Of a stretch of DNA of 35,926 nucleotides, positions 23,994-32,301 are shown one piece after another; the stretch's first letter is position 1; every line of letters starts with the position of its first letter. The stretch spans positions 1 through 35,926 of the forward strand of contig NZ_VITN01000038.1 of NCBI RefSeq assembly GCF_007828045.1. The letters are read 5' to 3'. This DNA is from Nitrospirillum amazonense (GTDB lineage Bacteria; Pseudomonadota; Alphaproteobacteria; Azospirillales; Azospirillaceae). Below the pieces are notes generated by a model that was not told the origin of the DNA, did not search any database, and was given only the letters and a program-made list of their open reading frames with translations. A program made the position numbers and the translations under genes.

Positions 23994-26900
23994 TCACTCG
24001 GCGGCGTGCGGCGCCGTGTGGCCGGCGATGGCCGGTTGGTCCAGCTTCTCGTGGGTGATCAGCTTGCCGCCCGCCAGCTTGCGCAGCAGGACGTAGAACA
24101 CCGGGGTCAGCCCCAGGCCGAAGAAGGTCACGCCCAGCATGCCGAAGAACACGGCGACACCCATGGCGTGGCGCATCTCGGCGCCGGGCCCCGTCGACAT
24201 CACCAGGGGCACCACACCCATGATGAAGGCGATGGAGGTCATCAGGATGGGACGCAGACGCAGGCGGCTGGCCTCAATCGCGGCCTGGACGGGGGTCTTG
24301 CCGTGGATTTCCAGTTCACGGGCGAACTCCACGATCAGGATGGCGTTCTTGGCCGACAGGCCCACCAACACCATGAAGCCGATCTGGGTGAAGATGTTGT
24401 TGTCACTGCCCGTCAGCCACAGGCCGGCCAGGGCCGACATCAGGCTCATGGGCACGATCAGCAGGATGGCCAGCGGCAGGGTCAGGCTCTCGTACTGGGC
24501 GGCCAGCACCAGGAAGACCAGCAGCACGCTGATGGGGAACACCCACAGGGCGGAGTTGCCGGCCAGGATCTGCTGGTAGGTCAGGTCCGTCCATTCCAGC
24601 TTGATTCCCCGGGGCAGGACCTCATGCGCGATCCGCTCCGCGGCGGCCTGGGCCTGGTTGGTGGAATAGCCCGGGGCCGGGCCGCTGTTGATGTCGGCGG
24701 CGGTGTAGCCGTTGTAGCGCACCACCATCTCCGGACCGTAGGTCGGGCTGACGCTGACCAGCGACGACAGCGGCACCATCATGCCCTGGGCGTTGCGGGT
24801 CTTCAGCAGGCCGATGTCGTCAGCATGGGCGCGGAACGGGGCGTCCGCCTGCACCCGCACCTGGTAGACGCGGCCGAAGCTGTTGAAGTCATTGACGTAC
24901 AGCGAGCCCAGGTAAATCTGCATGGTGTCGAAGACGTCGTTGACCGACACGCCCAGCTGTTTGGCCTTCACCCGGTCCAGGTCCACGTTCAGCTGCGGAA
25001 CGTTGATCTGGTAGCTGGAGAACGTCGGCCCCAGCTCCGGCGTCTTCATGGCCTTGGCGATGAAGTCGTTGGACGCCTTGGCCATGGCCTCGTAGCCCAG
25101 GGCGCCGGTATCCTCAAGCTGCAGCTTGAAACCGCCCAGGGTGCCCAGGCCCATGACGGGCGGGGGCGGGAAGACGGCGATGTAGGCGTCCTTGATGCCC
25201 GCGTATTCCTTGCGCAGGTTGGCGGCGATCTCGGCGGCCGAGATATGGCCGGGACGATCGTCGTAATGTTCCAGCGGGACGAAGACGATGCCGGCGCTGG
25301 AGCTGTTGGTGAAGCCGTTGACCGACAGGCCGGGGAACGAGACCGCATGGGTCACGCCCGGCTGCTTCATCGCGATCTCCGACATCTTGCGGATGACCTC
25401 CTCCGTGCGGTCCAGCGAGGCGCCGTTGGGCAGCTGGGCGAAGGTCACCAGGTATTCCTTGTCCTGGGCGGGCACGAAGCCGCCGGGCACGGTGTTACCC
25501 AGGAAGATGGTGGCACCCAGCAGGGCGACATAAACGCCGACCATGATGCCCTTGTGCCGGATGACGCCGCCCACGCTGTTGCCATAGGCCTGGGACCCGC
25601 GGTGGAACACCTTGTTGAAGCCCCGGAAGAAGGGGCCCAGCACGGTGTTCATGCCGCGCGTCAGCCAATCCTGGCCGTCATGGTGACCCTTCAGCAGCAG
25701 GGCCGCCAGGGCGGGGGACATGGTCAGCGAGTTGAAGGCGGAGATGACGGTGGAGATCGCGATGGTCATCGCGAACTGCTTGTAGAACTGGCCGGTCAGG
25801 CCGCTCATGGCCGCCAGCGGCACGAACACGGCCACCAGGGTCAGGGCGATGGCGATGATGGGGCCGCTGACCTCACGCATGGCCTGGTAGGTCGCTTCCT
25901 TGGGCGACAGCCCCGCCTCGATGTTGCGCTCGACGTTTTCCACCACGACGATGGCGTCGTCGACCACGATGCCGATGGCCAGCACCATGCCGAACAGCGA
26001 CAGCGCGTTGATGGAATAACCGAAGGCCAGCAGCAGGGCGAAGGTGCCGACGATGGAGACGGGCACCGCCAGCAGCGGGATGATGGACGCCCGCCAGGTC
26101 TGCAGGAAGACGATGACCACGATCACCACCAGGGTGATGGCTTCCAGCAGGGTGTGGATCACCGCGTTGATGCTGGCGCGGACGAACTGCGTCGGGTCAT
26201 AGACGATGCGGTATTCCACACCCGGCGGCATGTCGGCCGCCAGTTCCGCCATGGTCTTGCGGACCTCGTCGGAAATGGCCAGCGAATTGGCGCCGGGCGA
26301 CTGGTTGATGGCCATGGCCACGGCCGGCTTGTTGTCCAGCAGGGCGCGCAGGCCGTATTCCGACGCCGCCAGCTCAATGCGGGCCACGTCGCGCAGGTAG
26401 GTGACACCACCGTCGGCCGTGGTCTGCAGGATGATGTCGCCGAACTCCGCCTCCGTCTTCAGACGGCCGCGGGCGTTCACCGACAGCTGCAGGGGTACGC
26501 CCTTCACGGACGGGGACGAGCCGATAACGCCCGCCGCCACCTGGACGTTCTGGTCGCGGATGGCGTTGACCACGTCCTCGGCGGTCAGGTTGCGCTGGGC
26601 CACCTTCTGCGGGTCCAGCCAGACGCGCATGGAATAGTCGCCCGAGCCCCAGACCTGGACCTGGCCCACGCCCTGGATGCGTTCCAGCCGGTCCTTCACG
26701 TTCAGGACGGCATAGTTGCGCAGATAGGTCATGTCATAGCGGTCGTTGGGCGAGATCAGGTGCACCACCATGGTCAGGGTGGGGGAGCTCTTGATCGTCG
26801 TGACACCCAGGCGCTGCACGTCCTCCGGCAGGCGCGGCAGCGCCTGCGAGACGCGGTTCTGCACCATCTGCTGGGCCAGGTCGGGATTGGTGCCCAGCTT

Positions 26901-27188
26901 GAAGGTGACCGTCACCGCCAGGTTGCCGTCGCTGTTGGCCTGCGACTGCATGTACAGCATGTTCTCGACGCCGTTGATCTGCTCTTCCAACGGTGCTGCG
27001 ACGGCTTCGGCGATGACCTTGGGGTTGGCGCCCGGGTATTGGGCGTGCACCACCACGGTGGCGGGCACCACCTCGGGATATTCCGAGATGGGCAGTTGGA
27101 ACACGGATATCAGGCCGGCCACGAAAATGGCCACCGACAACACGCCGGCGAAAATCGGCCTATCGATGAAGAAACGGGAGATGTTCAT
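23994..27188 (-). CDS. RND multidrug efflux transporter (HAE1; MexF/BpeF/CeoB-like)
   Basis: This 1064-residue inner-membrane pump has the full HAE1 length and 12 predicted TM segments. The N-terminus NISRFFIDRPIFAGVLSV is typical, and TM4 carries the proton-relay pair Asp-Asp in GIVVDDAIVVVENVERN. Later landmarks are RDQNVQVAAGVIG, SPTYGPEMVVRYNG and VPLVMSTGPGAEMRHAMG. It works as a trimer with the adaptor encoded upstream and would need an outer-membrane channel from elsewhere. Closest type by motif is MexF/OqxB/BpeF, whose known substrates include chloramphenicol, trimethoprim and fluoroquinolones. Applying these substrates here is inference. Last gene of the operon; terminator downstream. 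Confidence 0.95.
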   Translation of the reverse strand: MNISRFFIDRPIFAGVLSVAIFVAGLISVFQLPISEYPEVVPATVVVHAQYPGANPKVIAEAVAAPLEEQINGVENMLYMQSQANSDGNLAVTVTFKLGTNPDLAQQMVQNRVSQALPRLPEDVQRLGVTTIKSSPTLTMVVHLISPNDRYDMTYLRNYAVLNVKDRLERIQGVGQVQVWGSGDYSMRVWLDPQKVAQRNLTAEDVVNAIRDQNVQVAAGVIGSSPSVKGVPLQLSVNARGRLKTEAEFGDIILQTTADGGVTYLRDVARIELAASEYGLRALLDNKPAVAMAINQSPGANSLAISDEVRKTMAELAADMPPGVEYRIVYDPTQFVRASINAVIHTLLEAITLVVIVVIVFLQTWRASIIPLLAVPVSIVGTFALLLAFGYSINALSLFGMVLAIGIVVDDAIVVVENVERNIEAGLSPKEATYQAMREVSGPIIAIALTLVAVFVPLAAMSGLTGQFYKQFAMTIAISTVISAFNSLTMSPALAALLLKGHHDGQDWLTRGMNTVLGPFFRGFNKVFHRGSQAYGNSVGGVIRHKGIMVGVYVALLGATIFLGNTVPGGFVPAQDKEYLVTFAQLPNGASLDRTEEVIRKMSEIAMKQPGVTHAVSFPGLSVNGFTNSSSAGIVFVPLEHYDDRPGHISAAEIAANLRKEYAGIKDAYIAVFPPPPVMGLGTLGGFKLQLEDTGALGYEAMAKASNDFIAKAMKTPELGPTFSSYQINVPQLNVDLDRVKAKQLGVSVNDVFDTMQIYLGSLYVNDFNSFGRVYQVRVQADAPFRAHADDIGLLKTRNAQGMMVPLSSLVSVSPTYGPEMVVRYNGYTAADINSGPAPGYSTNQAQAAAERIAHEVLPRGIKLEWTDLTYQQILAGNSALWVFPISVLLVFLVLAAQYESLTLPLAILLIVPMSLMSALAGLWLTGSDNNIFTQIGFMVLVGLSAKNAILIVEFARELEIHGKTPVQAAIEASRLRLRPILMTSIAFIMGVVPLVMSTGPGAEMRHAMGVAVFFGMLGVTFFGLGLTPVFYVLLRKLAGGKLITHEKLDQPAIAGHTAPHAAE

Positions 27189-27240
27189 GGCTGTTCTCTA
27201 AGGGAACGGGCGTTCATCCAGGCACCTCGGGGGTTACGCC

Positions 27241-28434
27241 TCACAGGGCGGAACCGGCGGCGGTTTGCCGGGGCTGGGTGGCGGGGTTCTCGCCCGCCAT
27301 GGCGACGTTCTTGGGCTTCACCGCGTCGCCGGGGCGGGCGAACTGCACGCCGTTGACGACGATGCGCTCCCCCGCCTTCAGGCCCTTGGTGATGACGCGC
27401 AGGCCATCCTGCATGCCGCCCAGGGCGACCTCGCGGTAGGCGACCTTGTTGTCGTCGCCGACCACCAGGACGTACTTCTTGTCCTGGTCGGTGCCGATGG
27501 CGCGATCGTCCACCAGCAGGGCCTCATGCGGGCTGCTGCCACCCACCTTGATGCGGGCGTACAGGCCGGGGACCAGCAGGCCGTCCGCGTTGTCGAACTT
27601 GGCGCGCACGCGGATGGTGCCGGACACGGTGTCCAGGTGGTTGTCCACATGCTCCACCGAGCCGGCGCGGGAATAGCCGTCCTCGGTGGCGAGGCCCAGC
27701 TGCACCGGCGCGGTGCCGTCCTTCACGCTGGCGATGTAGCGCAGGTAGGTCTGCTCATCCACGTCGAAGGAGGCGTAGATGGGCGAGACGGAGACCAGCG
27801 TGGTCAGGGGCACGCTGGCCGCACCGGCGGCCACGATGTTGCCCACCGTGATCTCCGCCCGGGAGACGCGGCCGTCCACCGGCGCCACCACGCGGGTATA
27901 GCTGAGATTCAGGCGCGCCACCTCCAGCGCCGCCTCGGCCGCCTTCACGTCGGCGGCGGCGGTGCGGGAAGTGTTCTCGCGGTCATCCAGGTCCCGCTGG
28001 GGGATGGCGTTGCTGGTGATCAGCTTGCGGGCGCGCTCCAGATCCGTGGTGGCGAAACGCAGGCGCGACTGCGCCGACGCCAGCGCCGCCTCGGCCCGGT
28101 CGACCTCCGCCTGGAAGGGGCGGGGGTCGATGGTGAACAGCAGGTCGCCCTTCTTCACCAGGGCGCCGTTCTTGAAGTTCACGGCCACGATGGGGCCGGA
28201 GATCTGCGGACGGATGTCCACATGCTCCACCGCCTCCAGCCGGCCGGAATAGCTCTGCCAGTCGACGACGGTGCGGGCCAGCACCGGGGCCACGTCCACC
28301 TCTGCCGCCGGCGGGGCGGCGGGGGTGGAGGCGGCCTGGGCGCCGGAGGGGCCGTGCAGGAAAAAGCCGCCGATGGCGACCAGGGCGACGCCGGCGGCCA
28401 GCGCCAGCACCAGCTTCGTGCGCGTGTTGGACAT
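27241..28434 (-). CDS. RND periplasmic adaptor (MexE/BpeE/CeoA-like)
   Basis: This 397-residue membrane fusion protein starts with an N-terminal anchor at about residues 6-28, without a lipobox. It has RLEAVEHVDIRPQISGPIVA (lipoyl half one), an alpha hairpin of about 60 residues, TRVVAPVDGRVSRAEITVGN (lipoyl half two), a beta-barrel and the membrane-proximal domain. The ATG at 28434 is preceded by AAGGAGT. The longer open frame overlaps the upstream hydrolase and is not used. The gap to the transporter is 52 bp. Being anchored by a TM helix rather than a lipid, it fits the MexE-type branch. Confidence 0.93.
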   Translation of the reverse strand: MSNTRTKLVLALAAGVALVAIGGFFLHGPSGAQAASTPAAPPAAEVDVAPVLARTVVDWQSYSGRLEAVEHVDIRPQISGPIVAVNFKNGALVKKGDLLFTIDPRPFQAEVDRAEAALASAQSRLRFATTDLERARKLITSNAIPQRDLDDRENTSRTAAADVKAAEAALEVARLNLSYTRVVAPVDGRVSRAEITVGNIVAAGAASVPLTTLVSVSPIYASFDVDEQTYLRYIASVKDGTAPVQLGLATEDGYSRAGSVEHVDNHLDTVSGTIRVRAKFDNADGLLVPGLYARIKVGGSSPHEALLVDDRAIGTDQDKKYVLVVGDDNKVAYREVALGGMQDGLRVITKGLKAGERIVVNGVQFARPGDAVKPKNVAMAGENPATQPRQTAAGSAL

Positions 28435-28469
28435 GGGATGATACTCCTTGATACGGCGTTGGCGGGGCG

Positions 28470-29306
28470 TTACAGGCGACGCCCGAGGAAGTTGGCGATG
28501 GCCGCCAGGGCCGAAGGGTTGGCGGCAAGGTCGGCATGGGAAACGCGGGGGAAACGGGTCACCTCGGTGGGCACGCCGGCCCCGATCAGTTGACCCGCGT
28601 ACTTCTCGGCCTCGACGTGCAGCACGTCGTTCTGGGCCGTGACGATCAGCGCCGGGGGCAGGCCGGCCAGGCGCCGGGATTCCAGCGGCGCCGCATAGGG
28701 ATGCAGGCGCTGCGCCGCTTCCGGCAGATAGGCGCGGTAGCACTTGGCGCAGTCGGCGATGGTGATGTCCGAACTCAGCAGCGTTTCGTCCCCCACCCGG
28801 GTCAGGCTGGGGTCCAGCATGGGGCCGATCAGCACCTGCGCCTTCAGCGGCACGTCACCCTGGTCACGGGCGATGAAGGTCAGCGAGGCGACGATGTGCC
28901 CGCCGGCATCGTATCCGGCCACGCCCAGGCGGTTGGCGGCGCCGCCGAAGTCCTTGGCATGTTCGGTGGCCCACAACGCCGCGCGATAGGCGTCGCCGGG
29001 GGCGGCGGGGAAGGGGTGGGCCGGGGCCAGGGAATAGCCCACGGAGATGACGAAGGCCGGCGTGTGCGTGGCGATGAAGCGCGCCGCCGGATCGGCATCG
29101 TCCAGCCCGCCCTTGGTGAAGCCACCGCCGTGGAACACCAGCACGACCGGCAGCGAGGGCCGCAGGCTCTTGCGCGCCACGGCCGGACGGTACAGGCGCA
29201 AGGTCACCTCCTGGGCATAGCCCGGGATGCGCGTCTCGCACACGGTCACCTCATCCGGGCCGCTGGCGGTTGTTTCACAGGGATTATGGCGCGATGGCCT
29301 GGACAT
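28470..29306 (-). CDS. LlpE-like alpha/beta hydrolase of the efflux operon, nucleophile Ser replaced by Asp
   Basis: This 278-residue protein has the hormone-sensitive-lipase layout: oxyanion motif HGGGF at residues 59-63, VGYSLAPAHPFPAAPGD, an acid in TAQNDVLH and a His in RVSHADL. At the nucleophile elbow the expected GxSxGG reads GYDAGG, with Asp133 in place of Ser. Read on the minus strand, the codon is GAT. This should abolish ordinary serine esterase activity. Gene order hydrolase-adaptor-RND matches llpE-bpeEF and llpE-ceoAB of Burkholderia, where the hydrolase gene leads the operon. The start is uncertain: the good AGGAGG upstream lies about 24 bases from this ATG. Role in efflux unknown. 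Confidence 0.85.
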   Translation of the reverse strand: MSRPSRHNPCETTASGPDEVTVCETRIPGYAQEVTLRLYRPAVARKSLRPSLPVVLVFHGGGFTKGGLDDADPAARFIATHTPAFVISVGYSLAPAHPFPAAPGDAYRAALWATEHAKDFGGAANRLGVAGYDAGGHIVASLTFIARDQGDVPLKAQVLIGPMLDPSLTRVGDETLLSSDITIADCAKCYRAYLPEAAQRLHPYAAPLESRRLAGLPPALIVTAQNDVLHVEAEKYAGQLIGAGVPTEVTRFPRVSHADLAANPSALAAIANFLGRRL

Positions 29307-29440
29307 TTCACACGGACGCGGGTGCGTCCCTCCTGGTTATGACAGGGTGGACTGTATGAGGGGTGTTGCGGCGAATAAATCAGTGTTTCGCTGCTACACA
29401 ATTCGGATTGTCAGAACAATCGAGAGCGCCGGAGACGGAA

Positions 29441-29474
29441 ACGCGCACCGCGGCTGATGCGCTGCGGTGCGCGT
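29441..29474 (-). terminator. Strong hairpin downstream of the small membrane-protein gene
   Basis: ACGCGCACCGC at 29441-29451 pairs perfectly with GCGGTGCGCGT at 29464-29474 over a 12-nt loop. On the minus strand the stem is followed by TTTCCGTCT, a weak T-rich tail, about 50 bp after the stop of the 74-codon gene. A terminator is likely but not certain. Confidence 0.5.
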
Positions 29475-29524
29475 AGGTGGCCCAGGGACAGGCCACGTAA
29501 GCCGATTGTCGGATAGAGACGGGT

Positions 29525-29749
29525 TTAGAAGCCCCGCAGCATGACGCCGATGAAGGGGAACAGGTCGCACAGCGCCAGGCCGGCGAACAGGGACAGCCCG
29601 GCACCCATGGCCGCCAGGACCGCCAGGGTCATGCGGGCGTCCGCGGTCAACAGGGGGGCGGGTACCGGCAACTCCCCCAGCAATGGGCTGGGGGCGAAGG
29701 GATGGGGAAGCGTCAGGCGGCGCTGGGCATCAAGGATCGGTGCGGCCAT
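29525..29749 (-). CDS. Small single-pass membrane protein, unknown
   Basis: This 74-residue protein belongs to no family I recognise. Residues 1-35 are Pro-rich and polar. Residues about 41-69 form one hydrophobic helix (LAVLAAMGAGLSLFAGLALC) ending near the C-terminus, which is MLRGF. Its ATG at 29749 has GTGAGGAG nine bases upstream on the minus strand, a strong ribosome binding site that supports real translation. A hairpin follows the gene. It lies between the pump operon start and the NlpC/P60 pair and belongs clearly to neither. Confidence 0.5.
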   Translation of the reverse strand: MAAPILDAQRRLTLPHPFAPSPLLGELPVPAPLLTADARMTLAVLAAMGAGLSLFAGLALCDLFPFIGVMLRGF

Positions 29750-30215
29750 CGAACGAACTCCTCACGAACGGGTGATGCCAGGCATACGCCGGAATCGGCG
29801 GCGGTCGCGTCCCGTTTCCCGCCGTCAAATCGGCGCGGACGCGGGCGGCGGTATCAGCCGCGGGATCCGGCGGGGTGCCGGCATCAGGAATGGAACGGTG
29901 TGACCTGTGACTGCCAAGACCAGGGATCACGCCAGCGACAACGCGTCCGCGCCCCTTCCCGGGGGATAGCCCCGGTGGAAAAGGACGATCAGACCGCGAT
30001 ACTAGGTTAGGGCCCCGAACGGGGCGGTTTCACGACGGCGGACCCTGAAAGCATCCCCCGGGTCCAGGCTGCCGTCCGGTCCGTGACCGGCACTGCAGCA
30101 ACGGTTCCATCATAGCGAACACCGCTCTAGGCGGAATACGCGATAATGCGAATACTCTGTTTAGGAAAAACCGCATAATCAGCGGGATGGGTGCCGCGAT
30201 GCGGCGGCGGGGCGC
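29750..30215. other. 466-bp intergenic region without a supported gene
   Basis: I find no convincing gene. It holds an imperfect hairpin at about 29955-29980 (CGGGG/CCCCG) and a compact 6-bp hairpin with a 2-nt loop at 30012-30025 (GCCCCGAACGGGGC), followed on the plus strand by GGTTT. The stretch 30115-30180 is AT-richer than its surroundings. The promoter of the 74-codon minus-strand gene should be here. Confidence 0.5.
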
Positions 30216-30644
30216 CTACTTCAAAACCAGAATGGCACCGGCTTCATAAAACAAATAGGCTTTTTGCGCATCGACGAAAGCGAACGCACCGACGTTGCTG
30301 CCGTCGCAGCGGACCCAGCCATAGGTCGCCTGGGCATTAGAGAATGCTGGCCATTTCCAACTGTCACCGAAATGCTGGCCCAGTTCGCTGACGGGCCGGG
30401 ACTTGATGTCATCATAGCTCAGGCCGCGGGTGCAGTCTTCCGCGAAGGGGTCCGTCAGCGTGTCGGCCTTCATGGCGACCTGCAAGCCGATGGCGGAAGA
30501 GAGCAGGGCGCGATCCTGGACTGTCCCCCCCTCGATGGCGGTGACGGTCCAGGTCTTTTGCCAGAATGGTGCCGCTGTCTGGGCGCAGGCGGGATGTCCC
30601 AGCGCCAAGGGAAGAATGACGCTCAATGCGTGGATCGATCTCAT
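30216..30644 (-). CDS. Small secreted protein, candidate immunity protein for the NlpC/P60 peptidase
   Basis: This 142-residue protein has a clear signal peptide ending near residue 20-22 (PACA-QT), so it is periplasmic. The mature part starts with FWQKTWTVTAIEGGTVQD and holds two cysteines (EDCTRGLSYDD and VRCDGSN). It ends in the strand-like AYLFYEAGAILVLK. I do not recognise the family. It begins 10 bp after the peptidase stop and is surely co-transcribed. A secreted partner directly behind a signal-less peptidoglycan peptidase is the arrangement of T6SS amidase effectors and their periplasmic inhibitors. That role is inference; a secreted structural or lysozyme-inhibitor-like protein is the alternative. 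Confidence 0.7.
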   Translation of the reverse strand: MRSIHALSVILPLALGHPACAQTAAPFWQKTWTVTAIEGGTVQDRALLSSAIGLQVAMKADTLTDPFAEDCTRGLSYDDIKSRPVSELGQHFGDSWKWPAFSNAQATYGWVRCDGSNVGAFAFVDAQKAYLFYEAGAILVLK

Positions 30645-30654
30645 CGGGGCGATC

Positions 30655-31083
30655 TCAACTGATGGCCTTCACGAGCCTGATGAAGAAATGCGGCTTTTTT
30701 GACCAAAAGAAGTCGTTGAACGAGACCAGTGCGACGCCGGTTGATGTCTGCGACCCGATCCAGTGGGTCGTATCATAAACGATGCCGACGTGGTCATAAG
30801 GAACTTCCGGCCCTTTACGGAAGCAAATGAGATCGCCGGCTTCCGGGGTGCCGGTTACCGGGATGAAATGGGGGCTGGCGAAGATGCTGCCGGCGGTCAT
30901 GAAGTCAAGCCCCAGTGACGGATACGCCTGTTTCAGCACGTACATGGTAAAGCCCGAGCAATCGAAACCGTTCGTGGTATGGCCGTTCCACGTGTATGGC
31001 TTGCCCTTGGCCTTTTCCCACACGCCCTTGGCTGCTTCGACGATCTTGGTATCGCCTGGGCCGGTTGCCAAAGTATCGCTCAT
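30655..31083 (-). CDS. NlpC/P60-family peptidoglycan peptidase without signal peptide, candidate effector
   Basis: This 142-residue enzyme is an NlpC/P60 papain-like domain with nothing else. Catalytic Cys42 lies in NGFDCSGFTMYVL and His98 in PYDHVGIVYD, with a polar third residue in HWIGSQTSTG near residue 107. AGDLICFRKG before the His is the usual strand. Such domains cut gamma-D-glutamyl-diamino acid or related bonds in cell-wall peptides. The protein starts MSDTLATGPGD, with no signal or anchor, so alone it cannot reach the wall; export by another system would be needed. AGGA lies five bases before the ATG. It is followed by a secreted small protein. The family call is firm; the effector role is inferred. 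Confidence 0.85.
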   Translation of the reverse strand: MSDTLATGPGDTKIVEAAKGVWEKAKGKPYTWNGHTTNGFDCSGFTMYVLKQAYPSLGLDFMTAGSIFASPHFIPVTGTPEAGDLICFRKGPEVPYDHVGIVYDTTHWIGSQTSTGVALVSFNDFFWSKKPHFFIRLVKAIS

Positions 31084-31179
31084 GACATCCTATCCGGGTT
31101 GATTGTTCCTCGGCCAGTTAGGGTAGATCAAGGGTTAAGGCTGGCAATGATCACCACAGGGTATAATCCCAGTGAAGAA

Positions 31180-32169
31180 TTACGCGCAGATCAGGCACTT
31201 CTCCTCATCCTCCACATCGGCCGTGACCGGGGCGGGCGGCTTTTCCGGGCAGAGGGTGGCCTGGCCGTTGAACAGGGGGCAGCTGTCGAACAGGTCGGCC
31301 ACCCAGTCCACGAACACCCGCACCTTGGGCGACAGGTGGCGGTTGTGGGGATAGACGGCGGAGATGGGCATGGGCTCCGGCTTCCACCGGGGCAGCAGTT
31401 CCTTCAGCTGGCCGGACAACAGGTAGGGCTTGGCCATGAAATAGGGCGGCTGGATGATCCCCAGCCCCTCCAACCCGCAGGTGAGATAAGCGTCGGCGTC
31501 GTTCACGGCCACCGGGCCGGCGGCCTTCACCTCCTGCACCTCGCCCTCCACGATGAAGGACAGGTCGACGATCTTGCCGGTGCGGCTGTGGAAATAGTTC
31601 ACGGCCTGGTGGCGCTCCAGATCCTCCAGCGTTTCGGGCACACCGTAGGCGGCGATGTAGGCCGGGCTGGCGCAGGTCACGCCCTGGAACACGCCCACAC
31701 GTCGCGCGATCAGGCTGCTGTCCTGAAGATGGCCCACGCGGACCACGCAGTCCACGCCGTCCTGCACCAGGTCCACCGGCCGGTCGCCCATGCCGATCAT
31801 CAGGTCGATGTCGGGATATTGCCGGCGGAATTCATGGACGCGGGGAATGACCAGCAGCCGGCCGATGGCGCCCGGCATGTCCACGCGCAGCTTGCCACGC
31901 GGGTTCTTCTTCATGTTGGCGAAGGAGGATTCCGCCTCATCGATGTCGGACAGGATGCGGACGGCGCGTTCGTAATAGGCGGCGCCGTCGGGGGTCAGGC
32001 TCAGGCGCCGCGTCGTCCGCTGCAGCAGCCGCACGCCCAGGAAGCCTTCCAGGTTCTGGATGATGGTGGTGACGGACGCGCGGGGCAGGCCCAGCGTGTC
32101 CGCCGCCTTGGAGAAACTGTTCACTTCCACGATGCGGGTGAAGACCTGCATCGCCTGCAACTTGTCCAT
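31180..32169 (-). CDS. LysR-family transcriptional regulator
   Basis: This 329-residue protein is slightly longer than a typical LysR. The winged helix at about residues 5-64 reads MQVFTRIVEVNSFSKAADTL then RASVTTIIQNLEGFLGVRLL. The effector-binding domain follows, with GKLRVDMPGAIGR, CVVRVGHLQDSSLIARRVG and GLGIIQPPYF, as in the CrgA-like branch. The C-terminus has a short extension ending KCLICA with two cysteines. The frame is open seven codons upstream to an ATG at 32190, but MDKLQAMQVF is the usual LysR beginning. It lies on the same strand as the TonB receptor before it and the pump operon beyond the NlpC pair; LysR proteins control llpE-type pumps in Burkholderia, so it might control the pump here. 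Confidence 0.93.
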   Translation of the reverse strand: MDKLQAMQVFTRIVEVNSFSKAADTLGLPRASVTTIIQNLEGFLGVRLLQRTTRRLSLTPDGAAYYERAVRILSDIDEAESSFANMKKNPRGKLRVDMPGAIGRLLVIPRVHEFRRQYPDIDLMIGMGDRPVDLVQDGVDCVVRVGHLQDSSLIARRVGVFQGVTCASPAYIAAYGVPETLEDLERHQAVNYFHSRTGKIVDLSFIVEGEVQEVKAAGPVAVNDADAYLTCGLEGLGIIQPPYFMAKPYLLSGQLKELLPRWKPEPMPISAVYPHNRHLSPKVRVFVDWVADLFDSCPLFNGQATLCPEKPPAPVTADVEDEEKCLICA

Positions 32170-32225
32170 GGGTATCCCCGGAACGAACATGGGTCCGGAG
32201 CAATGTAGGCAGGAACGTTGCCCAG

Positions 32226-32277
32226 TTCCAGAGGGGCGCGCCGGAGGCTGGGTTCCAGGGACGCGCCCCTGGAACCC
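32226..32277. repeat. Overlapping alternative hairpins between TonB receptor and LysR genes
   Basis: GGGTTCCAGGG at 32250-32260 and its complement at 32267-32277 form a perfect 11-bp stem with loop ACGCGC. Part of the right arm (32262-32274) can instead pair with TTCCAGAGGGGCGCG at 32226-32240 with a 2-base bulge. The two structures exclude each other. It lies just after the TonB receptor stop. No T run follows, so it may be a processing or protection hairpin, or a dispersed palindromic repeat. Confidence 0.55.
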
Positions 32278-32301
32278 TTCCAGCCGTCAAGAACCCGAGG
32301 C

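Noticed and set aside
23988-27356. Open frame of 1122 codons on the plus strand
   Set aside because: It is antisense to the RND transporter, with a His/Gln/Gly/Asp-rich composition typical of shadows. The true gene on the other strand has full family homology.
29730-29930. Minus-strand ORF of 66 codons
   Set aside because: It has no good ribosome binding site, a Pro/Ala/Arg-rich composition, and overlaps the start of the better supported 74-codon gene.
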